DNA from: a virus
Direction: 5' to 3' (one strand)
Length of the DNA: 27,880 bases
IMG/VR virus record: IMGVR_UViG_3300020438_000215
Span: 1 to 27,880 of that record
Part shown: one piece after another, positions 21,758 through 27,880 of the stretch
Position numbering within the stretch: position 1 is the stretch's first letter
How the letters are laid out: each line of letters opens with the position of its first letter
Program-made: the position numbers and the translations under genes
Notes under the pieces: generated by a model
What the model was told of the DNA's origin: nothing
The model's database searches: none
The model's input: only the letters and a program-made list of their open reading frames with translations

Positions 21758-22861
21758 TTAATTAACTCCTAGACCTGCTAGTTTTCTAAGTTCAACAATA
21801 TCACCTGTTTCTGAACTTACTTCAGCAGGTGCTTCTCTATTACCAGTTACCTCTGTTACTGATTCAGTAACAATAGTTTTGCTTGAAACAGCTGGTGCTG
21901 ATTCATTTAAAACTGCTGGTAAGTATTTGTTAAACTGTTTTTTCAAATCACTTGTCTGTACAGATTCAAGTAATTCGTTCATTACGCGACGCTTGTCTTT
22001 AGACAAGTTTGCAGTTAACTCTGTAAGAGCTTTTTCACGTACATTCTTATCTTCAGCAATTCTCAACTTCATTTGAACTGCTTCGATTTCTGCGTCTTTT
22101 TCTTTTAATTTAGATTCTGCTTCAGTAGTGTTTACTGAAACTGTTTCTAATTCATTTTGAAGTTTTCTAACCTCAGTACCTTCGGCTAGATGAGAAGACA
22201 TATACTCGCCGGCGAAAGCATCAAAAACTTTTCTACCAAAGTTGTTTTCTTTAGCAACCTTGATATCTTCTTTAAGTTGTGATATTTCACTTTTTAAACT
22301 TGTCTCAACTGTTTTTTCAACAACTTGTGCCGCTTTAGAAACAAAACGTTGTTTGGCTTCAGCAATCATCTTTTTGCCTTCCGCTACTAATTTAACTTTT
22401 TGTTCTACAACTGCTCGTTTGTCGTTTTCAAATTCAGTTAGTTCTTTTGCTAATTGTTTAACAACAAAGTTTTCCAATTTTGCAAAATTACCTTTCAAGT
22501 TTGTTCTGTCAGCGTGTAGTTCTTTTACTTCTTTGGCTAATTGCTCAGCAACAAATTTGTCTACTAGACCAACATGTTTTTCAATGTTTGTTTTGTAAGC
22601 AACTGTTTGCTCAGCCAATGCCGCTCTGTCAGCCTTAAGTTCTTCAATTTCTGAAGTAATTCTGTCAGTAAGCATTGTGTCCATAGCCTCAACAATCTGA
22701 CCCTTGTCATTTTCATAACGTTGGGCAAATTCATCTCGAAGTTCAGCAGTGATCTCTTCTCTGGCTTCATCTAATTTAGATTTCCACGTTTCTTGAATCT
22801 GATTTTTCAAGTCTTCTGAAATTGCATCTGACTCAAGTATTCCGTTAAAAATATCTGCCAT
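21758..22861 (-). CDS. gp22: Prohead core scaffold protein, gp22
   Basis: The 367-aa product is a long charged coiled-coil protein, the main core on which gp23 assembles and which gp21 degrades during maturation (T4 gp22 is 269 aa). Acidic and basic heptads run from about residue 15 to 290 (for example TSEIEELKADRAALAEQTVA and EFENDKRAVVEQKVKLVAEG). The C-terminal third contains SKDKRRVMNELLESVQTSDL, LKKQFNKYLPAVLNE, and ends in ELRKLAGLGVN. Several L/I-x-E triplets suit processing by gp21. An AAGGAGAACT site precedes ATG 22861. It sits between gp21 and gp23 as in T4. Confidence 0.92.
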   Translation of the reverse strand: MADIFNGILESDAISEDLKNQIQETWKSKLDEAREEITAELRDEFAQRYENDKGQIVEAMDTMLTDRITSEIEELKADRAALAEQTVAYKTNIEKHVGLVDKFVAEQLAKEVKELHADRTNLKGNFAKLENFVVKQLAKELTEFENDKRAVVEQKVKLVAEGKKMIAEAKQRFVSKAAQVVEKTVETSLKSEISQLKEDIKVAKENNFGRKVFDAFAGEYMSSHLAEGTEVRKLQNELETVSVNTTEAESKLKEKDAEIEAVQMKLRIAEDKNVREKALTELTANLSKDKRRVMNELLESVQTSDLKKQFNKYLPAVLNESAPAVSSKTIVTESVTEVTGNREAPAEVSSETGDIVELRKLAGLGVN

Positions 22862-22873
22862 GAGTAGTTCTCC

Positions 22874-23503
22874 TTATAACTTCAACTCTTTTATTAATTT
22901 GACTATCTCATCTCTAAGATAGCCTTCTGCTTTGCGATCATGAACTGCGTCTGCGCCTATACCGTATAAACGTCTTCCGCCTCTCATGTTCATCAAACCT
23001 TCATATATTGCTTTTGGATAAGCATCCGGTGCCGACGGTTGTGCAACAATGTCCACAGTAACAATTTCAAAATCAGCAACTTTGCCGCTTTCGTTTACGT
23101 TACCAGTACCTCTTGATGACACACCCAATTTTGCTCCGCTTTCCAAAAGGGTTTTTACAATGTTTCCCATTGGGGTTGGTAAAATTTTAAGTTTACCAAT
23201 TCCGTTTGGACCATCCATCCACATAGATTCAATCATGTGTGACACACGGTCTAAATTAACTGTTAATTCTTCAGGGTGATCTGCTTCACCTAGTACAGAA
23301 TAACCGCCTTTCAAGCGTTCGTCCACAGAAGTCACCGCTTTTTCGATTTCTTCTAGTGGATAAACACGTGAATTTTGATTCTTTACTCCGCCTTGGATGA
23401 ATACACCTTTCATAAACAAGTTTTTCTTATCACCTTCGCCTTCATGTAATACTTGCATGCCGGCTTGATCAAAAGTTAAACTTTCTAATAATGGTTTTAT
23501 CAT
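22874..23503 (-). CDS. gp21: Prohead core protease, gp21
   Basis: The 209-aa serine protease of family S77 (T4 gp21 is 212 aa) cleaves scaffold, internal and capsid proteins after L/I-x-E. The His and Ser of the active site are visible as EADHPE (H76) and LGVSSRGTG (S129/S130). Family segments NSRVYPLEEIEKAV, YSVLGEADHPEELTVNLDRV, IVKTLLESGAKLGVSS and ADFEIVTVDIVAQPSAPDAY are in the usual order. The C-terminal residues are charged and probably removed by autocleavage, as in T4. An AAGGAGAT ribosome site precedes ATG 23503. Confidence 0.95.
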   Translation of the reverse strand: MIKPLLESLTFDQAGMQVLHEGEGDKKNLFMKGVFIQGGVKNQNSRVYPLEEIEKAVTSVDERLKGGYSVLGEADHPEELTVNLDRVSHMIESMWMDGPNGIGKLKILPTPMGNIVKTLLESGAKLGVSSRGTGNVNESGKVADFEIVTVDIVAQPSAPDAYPKAIYEGLMNMRGGRRLYGIGADAVHDRKAEGYLRDEIVKLIKELKL

Positions 23504-23527
23504 CTGACGATCTCCTTATAAATCAAA

Positions 23528-24478
23528 TTATGCTTTTGCCTTTGGTGCAGGTGACATTTTAGCGTCGCCCTGTGCTGGACTGTCTGGGTTTGGTTTAACT
23601 GCTGGAGCCTTACCACCTTTTTCAGCCACGTCGCCACCAGCTTTCACTGGATCTGCGCCGTCTATTCTCTTAGCACCACCGTTTGATGATACTGGGGAAT
23701 TAGCGTTTGCACCGTTGTCTCCACCTTTTGGAGTGGCAACAGCCTTCATTTCAGTTGCTTCTTCTAGCTCTTCGCCGTCTTTTGAATCTTCTTCTGAACC
23801 TTCAAACGCAACTTCGTCAGCAACTTCAACTGTTTCTTCTGCTGGCATTTCCATAGATGGCATTTCGCCTTCTAAGTCGCCTGCGGCTTCTTCGTTGTCA
23901 TCACCGTCTTCGTCTTTGTCTTCGTCGCCCATCATTTTTTCAAATTCAGCTTTAAGATCTTCTAAAGCATCTTCTAGATCGTCAACTCTGTCTTCAACTT
24001 CCTCATGATCATGGTCATCTGATTCGCCATCTTCATCACCATCATCTTCGTTAGTTTCTTCATGCTCAATTTCTTCAGCATGTGCGTCTGCCTCATCTTT
24101 GACAGCATTAGTTAAATCTTCTTCTTGATCGCCCGAACCGCCAACTTTTTCTTCAACGGTTTCATCACCTGACTCATCAGTTGCTTCTTCAACTGCTTCT
24201 TCATCTGAATCTTTTGCTTCTTCTACAGCATCATCATCTGATTTTTCTGCTTCTTCAACAGTGTCCTCATCTGATTTTTCTGCTTCGTCAACAGCTTCTT
24301 CAGTGTTTTCAGTAGTTAAATCTTCTTCGATTTCGTCAGTTTGGTTTTCGATCAACTCTTCATGTATTTTTCTAGCCTTCTCAACAATTACATCATGTAA
24401 AAGCTCTTGAGCTTTGTCTGATTCATTGTTAACTAGATATTCTAGAACTTGTTCTAGTTTAGACTTTGTAGTAGACAT
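23528..24478 (-). CDS. Acidic prohead core protein, gp67-like
   Basis: From ATG 24478 the product has 316 aa. An in-frame ATG at 24493 would add five residues, but GGAG lies nine bases before the inner ATG and overlaps the outer one, so I prefer the inner start. The N-terminal helix region (KLEQVLEYLVNNESDKAQEL, then LLHDVIVEKARKIHEELIEN) is followed by about 200 residues dominated by Glu and Asp, and then a Lys/Pro/Ala-rich end. This is an enlarged version of the T4 gp67 plan, in which a short helical head precedes an acidic tail (80 aa in T4). Position between gp20 and gp21 agrees. The role would be core assembly and, after cleavage, acidic internal peptides. Confidence 0.7.
   Translation of the reverse strand: MSTTKSKLEQVLEYLVNNESDKAQELLHDVIVEKARKIHEELIENQTDEIEEDLTTENTEEAVDEAEKSDEDTVEEAEKSDDDAVEEAKDSDEEAVEEATDESGDETVEEKVGGSGDQEEDLTNAVKDEADAHAEEIEHEETNEDDGDEDGESDDHDHEEVEDRVDDLEDALEDLKAEFEKMMGDEDKDEDGDDNEEAAGDLEGEMPSMEMPAEETVEVADEVAFEGSEEDSKDGEELEEATEMKAVATPKGGDNGANANSPVSSNGGAKRIDGADPVKAGGDVAEKGGKAPAVKPNPDSPAQGDAKMSPAPKAKA
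24149..24298 (-). repeat. 11-residue tandem repeat in the gp67-like protein
   Basis: About four and a half units of an 11-aa repeat, consensus AVEEAEKSDED (33 bp). The Val positions recur every 11 residues, then every 12 in the last unit. Such hendecad spacing is compatible with a right-handed coiled coil. It is also a likely site of slippage. Confidence 0.7.
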
Positions 24479-24494
24479 ATCGTTAATCTCCATT

Positions 24495-24510
24495 ATATTA
24501 CTAGTAATAT
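24495..24510 (-). promoter_or_regulatory. 16-bp perfect palindrome in the gp67-like leader
   Basis: ATATTACTAGTAATAT lies directly before the ribosome binding site of the gp67-like gene, within the predicted 5' leader. It may form a stem-loop or bind a dimeric protein. Confidence 0.4.
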
Positions 24511-24554
24511 CGCATAGACACCTATATAAGGTACTATCGTATATACTATTTACA

Positions 24555-24562
24555 TATTTATA
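24555..24562 (-). promoter_or_regulatory. T4-type late promoter core (gp67-like, gp21, gp22, gp23 unit)
   Basis: Perfect TATAAATA on the minus strand, spacer TGTAA, predicted start at 24549, with a 71-nt leader to ATG 24478. I saw no other clear core until after gp23, so this may drive the whole head operon. The 130-bp gap here holds no gene. Confidence 0.65.
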
Positions 24563-24623
24563 GGATTATTAGTGGAAAAGGCACCTATTTTGACTCGTTT
24601 TGTAATAATGACTTATTATTACG

Positions 24624-24824
24624 TTATACAGCAGGTGGCTGTGCATACATTGTAGCCACAAATTCTTTGTTTTTTTCTTGATCTGCTTTACGCATTTCAC
24701 GTACTTTACGCAATTTGTTTAAGTGCTTTAATGTAAGGCGTGTCTTACGACCATCTTCAATGTGTGCCATATGATAATGATCATGTTCTGGAAAATAGTT
24801 TTCTTTTAATTCAGTGTAACGCAT
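24624..24824 (-). CDS. Small conserved basic head-module protein
   Basis: A 66-aa protein: an N-terminal MRYTELKENYFPEHDHYHMA, then a strongly basic helix (KTRLTLKHLNKLRKVREMRK at about residues 27-46) and a short C-terminal YAQPP tail. From memory, proteins with HYHMAHIEDG-K-x-x-LTL-HLNKLRK occur at this place in marine T4-like phages, without a known function. It lies between the gp67-like gene and another basic gene; T4 has gp68 at the same site, so it may be a gp68 counterpart, but the sequences are not obviously alike. The start ATG 24824 is five bases after a late-promoter-like core and has no Shine-Dalgarno site. Confidence 0.75.
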   Translation of the reverse strand: MRYTELKENYFPEHDHYHMAHIEDGRKTRLTLKHLNKLRKVREMRKADQEKNKEFVATMYAQPPAV

Positions 24825-24829
24825 ACTTT

Positions 24830-24837
24830 TATTTACC
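24830..24837 (-). promoter_or_regulatory. Late-promoter-like core, leaderless design (66-aa gene)
   Basis: Minus strand GGTAAATA, then AAAGT, then ATG 24824. It overlaps the stop of the preceding gene. Confidence 0.5.
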
Positions 24838-25183
24838 TTTTACCTCTACGAGCTTTAAGTGCCATATTTGCACGTTTTACACGTTGCGATGCTTGACTAA
24901 ACTTTTTAGTATATGATGATCTGGCACCATGTATTTTGCCTTTTGCTTGGCGTGTGCTTTTCATTTTAGTACTTTGCTTAATGTTTAATGGCTTATTACA
25001 AGTGCTTGGATTAGCAACAATACGTCCTTTTCTAGGACCAGTTGGACATCTAAAACGTTGTGTGGTAATTTTTGCTTTACCTTTTGCTTTTGATCTTCCA
25101 GTACGTCCAAATATCTGACTAGCACCTTCTTCAATAGGTTCTAATGAATACAAGTCTGTTGTACTAATTTCGTAAATTTTCAT
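24833..25183 (-). CDS. Very basic internal head or DNA-binding protein candidate
   Basis: A 116-aa protein whose C-terminal 95 residues are dominated by Lys and Arg (for example SKAKGKAKITTQRF, MKSTRQAKGKIHGARSSYTK and KRANMALKARRGKR). A pair of cysteines (C46, C61) bracket a CPTGPRKGRIVANPSTC loop. The acidic N-terminus MKIYEISTTDLYSLEPIEE, followed by G20, contains an I-E-E triplet (17-19) that fits gp21 cleavage; removal would leave a purely basic protein suited to binding packaged DNA. Its place between gp20 and gp67-like, together with a perfect late promoter and an AAAGG ribosome site, supports a head role. Processing and DNA binding are inference. Confidence 0.7.
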   Translation of the reverse strand: MKIYEISTTDLYSLEPIEEGASQIFGRTGRSKAKGKAKITTQRFRCPTGPRKGRIVANPSTCNKPLNIKQSTKMKSTRQAKGKIHGARSSYTKKFSQASQRVKRANMALKARRGKR

Positions 25184-25202
25184 AATAATACCTTTGCTAT
25201 GT

Positions 25203-25210
25203 TATTTATA
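25203..25210 (-). promoter_or_regulatory. T4-type late promoter core with leader (basic head protein)
   Basis: Perfect TATAAATA on the minus strand, spacer ACATA, leader GCAAAGGTATTATT before ATG 25183. Confidence 0.65.
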
Positions 25211-25211
25211 A

Positions 25212-25688
25212 TCAAAGGTAAACTAAATCTGCACTAGGATAAGTTGACACTTCAAATGCATCTTGTGGTAATGCTCTAGACAATGTTATAGCAATTTTGG
25301 TATTTGGAATTATTTTTTTCATATTGTCATAACCAGTTGATCGACTAGATATACATTTAAACAGGTGTGCCCCACATATAATCAATTGCGTTAAGTTATT
25401 TTTATTCATGTATTCTTCTAATAAATCTGATTGTTCTATATATGTTAATTCATTTTTATTTTCTGATAAAAATGTGAAATAGGGATTAGGAGAATGATGA
25501 TGCATTGCTATATTAATATGTGCTCCTTGTTTTCTATAACTATCTAACTTGGTTGATAAGAATTTAGAAAACTCGCACATGTCTTGTTTTATAACTGTGA
25601 TACTTTCTTTAGAAATATCAGTAAAAGGTATTTCGTCTGTGTCCCAAATATCAATCACATTAATTAATGTATGAGACATATTCATCAT
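25212..25688 (-). CDS. Isochorismatase-fold-like accessory protein
   Basis: A 158-aa protein. The N-terminal strand TLINVIDIWDTDEIPF places an Asp where cysteine hydrolases of the isochorismatase family have their catalytic Asp. The segment SDLLEEYMNKNNLTQLIICG followed by AHLFKCISSRSTGYDN matches the family plan, where a strand and G precede a nucleophilic Cys (C112). The catalytic Lys between them is not obvious; K79 in ENKNELTYIEQ is a candidate. If correct, it could act on nicotinamide, isochorismate or a similar amide; the substrate is unknown. It lies between gp20 and the basic head protein, apparently as inserted cargo. A TAAAAATA core followed by ACAGT precedes ATG 25688. Family assignment is tentative. 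Confidence 0.6.
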   Translation of the reverse strand: MMNMSHTLINVIDIWDTDEIPFTDISKESITVIKQDMCEFSKFLSTKLDSYRKQGAHINIAMHHHSPNPYFTFLSENKNELTYIEQSDLLEEYMNKNNLTQLIICGAHLFKCISSRSTGYDNMKKIIPNTKIAITLSRALPQDAFEVSTYPSADLVYL

Positions 25689-25693
25689 ACTGT

Positions 25694-25701
25694 TATTTTT
25701 A
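25694..25701 (-). promoter_or_regulatory. Late-promoter-like core, leaderless design (isochorismatase-like gene)
   Basis: Minus strand TAAAAATA (7 of 8), then ACAGT, then ATG 25688. It overlaps the gp20 stop codon. Confidence 0.45.
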
Positions 25702-27405
25702 TGCTGGTGTGTCAGTGTCTGGTGTTAATGGGGAATCAGCACCTGCGTCTGCAACATCGCCTGCTGGTTCATCTTCTAGTGTTTCACCATCTGTGGCTGG
25801 CATTGGTGCCGCTCCTACATCTGATAATCCTGCGCCGCCACCTAAGTCATCACCCTGTGCTGGTGGTTCAGTAGCATTGGCATTTTCTTCTGCCCAAAGT
25901 TTTTCGTTCTTGTAAATTTCACCTTCATCAAGTCCAAGATAACGTGACATAGCAAAACGTTTAGAAATAAATGGAACTTGCTGTACCTGTGTAAAGATAC
26001 TAACCATTTGGTTATCAATTTCAACTTGTCTATACTTGCCAAAGTTTTGTGGTTCATTAAATTGTATTTCAAATGAGCCTGAATCAATTTCAATTCCTCT
26101 GTGCTTTAAAAACATTTTAAATTCTTTATCAAGTGCAGGCATAATCATCGACTGTAAACGTTGACAAAATTTTGTAAATCTAAATTCTTGGATGTATGCT
26201 GTACCAACTCTACCGTCAGTAAATGCTGACCCTGGATCATCTGGTGTTGATGGCAAATAACTTGATGGAATTCTTAAACCTTTCATCAACTTATTATTAA
26301 AGTATTTTAAGTCATCAATTTCACCTAGGTTTTGACCACCTGGTAATGTTTCAACTTTTGATCCACGACCTTCAGCCGTCTGTGCAAAGAAATAATCTTC
26401 AATCTGTGATAAAGGATTGTAAGCGGCATCCATGATGTTTTGTCCGCCACCTGTTTTGTTTGGAATACGTTTTTGATGTATTTCGTTTTTAACACGTTCG
26501 ATAAATGCCATTGCTTTGTTGCTAGGCATGTTACCTACGTCGATGTAAAACACTCTACGTTCTGGTGCTCTTTGAACTCTGTAAATGATAATAGCATCTT
26601 CTAATAATTCTTTTTGCTTGTACACTTTAAATATTGCTTCTAGTACTGAAGTACCAAAAGGCCAAAATCTATCCATGCCTTCTGACAATGATATGTGTGC
26701 AATATGTGAAGCATCAACCGGTGTTGTCATTACTTCCATATTAAATCTACCAGATTGTGATGTTGTGGTTGCACTTGTCATGCCTTTGTATTTGGCATCA
26801 CCGCTGAACGGCATGTTACCACTTTGATATGCTGTTGGAGCCGTGTACTGATATTGACTCATTGTTGTTAGGTTTAAATTTTGTAAATTTAAATCTAAAT
26901 CTCTGATAAAGTATGCTTCTGGCTTTTTGCCTTTACCTTCATTAACAACTATCTTTTCAATTTTTGCATGATCAACCCAAAGTAATTTATATGTCTCTGG
27001 ATCTCTAACTAATACCTGATCACCATACTTGATTACATTTCTAAAAAGTTTAAAACATCGCTTGTCCCAATCATTAATGCTTGACCATTGTTTGATTGTT
27101 TGTTCTAAAATTTCTGTTTCTGTATCAGTTGGTTTGTCTTTGTAAAAAATTTTAAATGGAGCACCTGTCTTTGGATCATTGTGAGTTGAAAATTCTGCAA
27201 TGGTATCAAGTGCCGCGTTTATTTCTGTGTCAAGGTCCATTTGATCATATTGATAATAACGTTCAATACGATTTGGTTGTCCCGCATATACTTCTGGTAA
27301 CCATGAACTGTATTTTGAATTCGATGTTTCTCCATACGAACTGCCAACGGGACTTTGCTGTCCTAGTTTGGTTTCATATGTAGTAAAGTGTTTTTTCCAA
27401 CTCAT
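25699..27405 (-). CDS. gp20: Portal protein, gp20
   Basis: The 568-aa product (T4 gp20 has 524) forms the dodecamer at the special vertex through which DNA enters and to which the neck attaches. Typical segments are RIERYYQYDQMDLDTEINAA at about residues 46-65, ALDTIAEFSTHND, FRNVIKYGDQVLVRDPET, the ARAPERRVF-like QRAPERRVFYIDVGNMPSNK, DYFFAQTAEGRGSKVETLPG with GGQNLGEIDDLKYF, RIPSSYLPSTPD and FTKFCQRLQSMI. The C-terminal 60 residues are an acidic, Ala/Asp/Pro-rich tail. Its own late promoter and a leader with AAAAGG precede ATG 27405. Confidence 0.96.
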   Translation of the reverse strand: MSWKKHFTTYETKLGQQSPVGSSYGETSNSKYSSWLPEVYAGQPNRIERYYQYDQMDLDTEINAALDTIAEFSTHNDPKTGAPFKIFYKDKPTDTETEILEQTIKQWSSINDWDKRCFKLFRNVIKYGDQVLVRDPETYKLLWVDHAKIEKIVVNEGKGKKPEAYFIRDLDLNLQNLNLTTMSQYQYTAPTAYQSGNMPFSGDAKYKGMTSATTTSQSGRFNMEVMTTPVDASHIAHISLSEGMDRFWPFGTSVLEAIFKVYKQKELLEDAIIIYRVQRAPERRVFYIDVGNMPSNKAMAFIERVKNEIHQKRIPNKTGGGQNIMDAAYNPLSQIEDYFFAQTAEGRGSKVETLPGGQNLGEIDDLKYFNNKLMKGLRIPSSYLPSTPDDPGSAFTDGRVGTAYIQEFRFTKFCQRLQSMIMPALDKEFKMFLKHRGIEIDSGSFEIQFNEPQNFGKYRQVEIDNQMVSIFTQVQQVPFISKRFAMSRYLGLDEGEIYKNEKLWAEENANATEPPAQGDDLGGGAGLSDVGAAPMPATDGETLEDEPAGDVADAGADSPLTPDTDTPA

Positions 27406-27430
27406 AGTATATACATGCCTTTTATGCAGT

Positions 27431-27438
27431 TATTTATA
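27431..27438 (-). promoter_or_regulatory. T4-type late promoter core with leader (gp20)
   Basis: Perfect TATAAATA on the minus strand, spacer ACTGC, leader starting ATAAAAGG before ATG 27405. Confidence 0.65.
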
Positions 27439-27498
27439 TAAATTATATAGTATTTTAATAATGATTGCAACCACTATATTTTGTCCTAGTTATTGTTC

Positions 27499-27880
27499 CT
27501 AAAGTTTATTAGGAATTTCTTTGGCCGATTTTGCTGTGCCTGACGTATGTTTTGCAATTTCTGTCAATAGTTGTAGAGAAGTAGTTTGGTAATCTGCTTC
27601 TGCTGTCATGCTTGGATCACTTGATCCTGACATTGGAAGATATTGTTTTGAAATACGTAATTTTGTTTCAGATAATTGTGCTGGATCGAACATGTTTGTG
27701 CCTGCGGCTGGTTCTGTATTATTTCCTCCATCTGTGCCTGTTCCAGATTCTACATTTTGTTTGAACATTGGATTTCCATAAAATTTACCAATTTCACTGT
27801 CAATTGATGCTTTGATAATTTCTCTCGCTTCTGCAAGTTGTGTAGGATCTTTAGATTTTCGAGCCTTTTGAAATTTTAGT
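27499..27880 (-). CDS. Unknown protein upstream of gp20 (3' part, runs off the right edge)
   Basis: The frame is open from base 27880 to the stop at 27499, so 126 C-terminal residues are seen. An internal ATG at 27768 is probably not the start, because the in-frame sequence upstream (KFQKARKSKDPTQLAEAREI, then IKASIDSEIGKFYGNP) reads as good coding sequence. The visible part has a basic helical segment, a Gly/Thr/Asn-rich linker near the middle, and a helix LQLLTEIAKHTSGTAKSAKE at the end. No family is recognised. It precedes gp20 on the same strand, but gp20 has its own promoter in the 93-bp gap. Confidence 0.7.
   Translation of the reverse strand, partial: LKFQKARKSKDPTQLAEAREIIKASIDSEIGKFYGNPMFKQNVESGTGTDGGNNTEPAAGTNMFDPAQLSETKLRISKQYLPMSGSSDPSMTAEADYQTTSLQLLTEIAKHTSGTAKSAKEIPNKL

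Noticed and set aside
24149-24298. Tandem repeats considered as a CRISPR-like array
   Set aside because: The repeats are in frame inside the acidic gp67-like gene and vary by codon; there are no spacers.
24602-24622. GTAATAAT/ATTATTAC hairpin just past the 66-aa gene
   Set aside because: AT-only stem followed by A residues rather than T on the coding strand; not a convincing terminator. It may be chance in AT-rich DNA.
27499-27768. Gene starting at the ATG at 27768
   Set aside because: The frame is open and coding-like up to the window edge, so this ATG is probably internal to a longer gene.
1-27880. Search for tRNA genes, integrase, attachment sites or a defence-system operon
   Set aside because: None were recognised by eye; the window is filled by the phage structural module and small cargo genes.

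Overview
The window is a segment of a tailed-phage genome, specifically a T4-like myovirus. It encodes almost the whole T4-type head, neck and tail module: gp20 portal, a gp67-like core protein, gp21 protease, gp22 scaffold, gp23 major capsid, gp13/gp14/gp15 neck and tail terminator, gp18 sheath, gp19 tube, gp4 head completion, gp16 and gp17 terminase. The DNA is AT-rich and coding is dense, with no intergenic gap above about 150 bp. Protein style (long W/G-rich insertions in gp18 and gp14, YYTDAR-repeat fibre, large unknown protein beside gp17, YHIDGD-type HNH protein) resembles marine T4-like phages such as cyanophages and pelagiphages rather than enteric T4. A Usg-like gene, a family otherwise known from Alphaproteobacteria, hints at an alphaproteobacterial host; this is inference. 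I see no tRNA, integrase, CRISPR array or insertion sequence.

Layout. Left part, all on the minus strand (transcribed right to left): gp18, gp19, a second tube-like protein, an unknown protein, a 33-aa membrane peptide, gp4, gp16, then five small accessory genes inserted between gp16 and gp17 (an internal-head-type protein, an acidic protein, a 26-aa cysteine-rich peptide, a membrane protein, a Usg-like protein), then gp17 and a truncated large unknown gene. Middle: an HNH-like gene on the plus strand, then dNMP kinase, a small unknown gene, gp13 and a conserved unknown gene on the minus strand. Next, a plus-strand block with gp14, gp15, a Nudix hydrolase and an AT-rich unknown gene. Right part, minus strand: a truncated unknown gene, gp20, an isochorismatase-fold-like gene, two small basic head-module proteins, gp67-like, gp21, gp22, gp23, and then a repeat-rich fibre protein.

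Expression. About twenty matches to the T4 late promoter core (TATAAATA) lie in front of genes on both strands. They fall into two designs. Structural genes have the core followed by a leader of about 16 to 70 nt with a good Shine-Dalgarno site. Eight other genes have the core followed by exactly five bases ending in GT and then ATG, so the predicted start of transcription is the A of the start codon. This implies a class of leaderless late mRNAs and is the most striking regulatory signal in the window. Two host sigma70-like promoters also occur inside this late module, one of them a perfect TTGACA/TATAAT pair.

How it works together: gp67-like, gp22 and internal proteins would build the core; gp23 assembles around it on the gp20 portal; gp21 cleaves at L/I-x-E sites (visible in gp23, in the internal-head candidate and in a basic protein); gp16/gp17 package DNA; gp4, gp13 and gp14 complete head and neck; gp18, gp19 and gp15 form the tail. 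dNMP kinase, Nudix and the other small genes are metabolic or accessory cargo.
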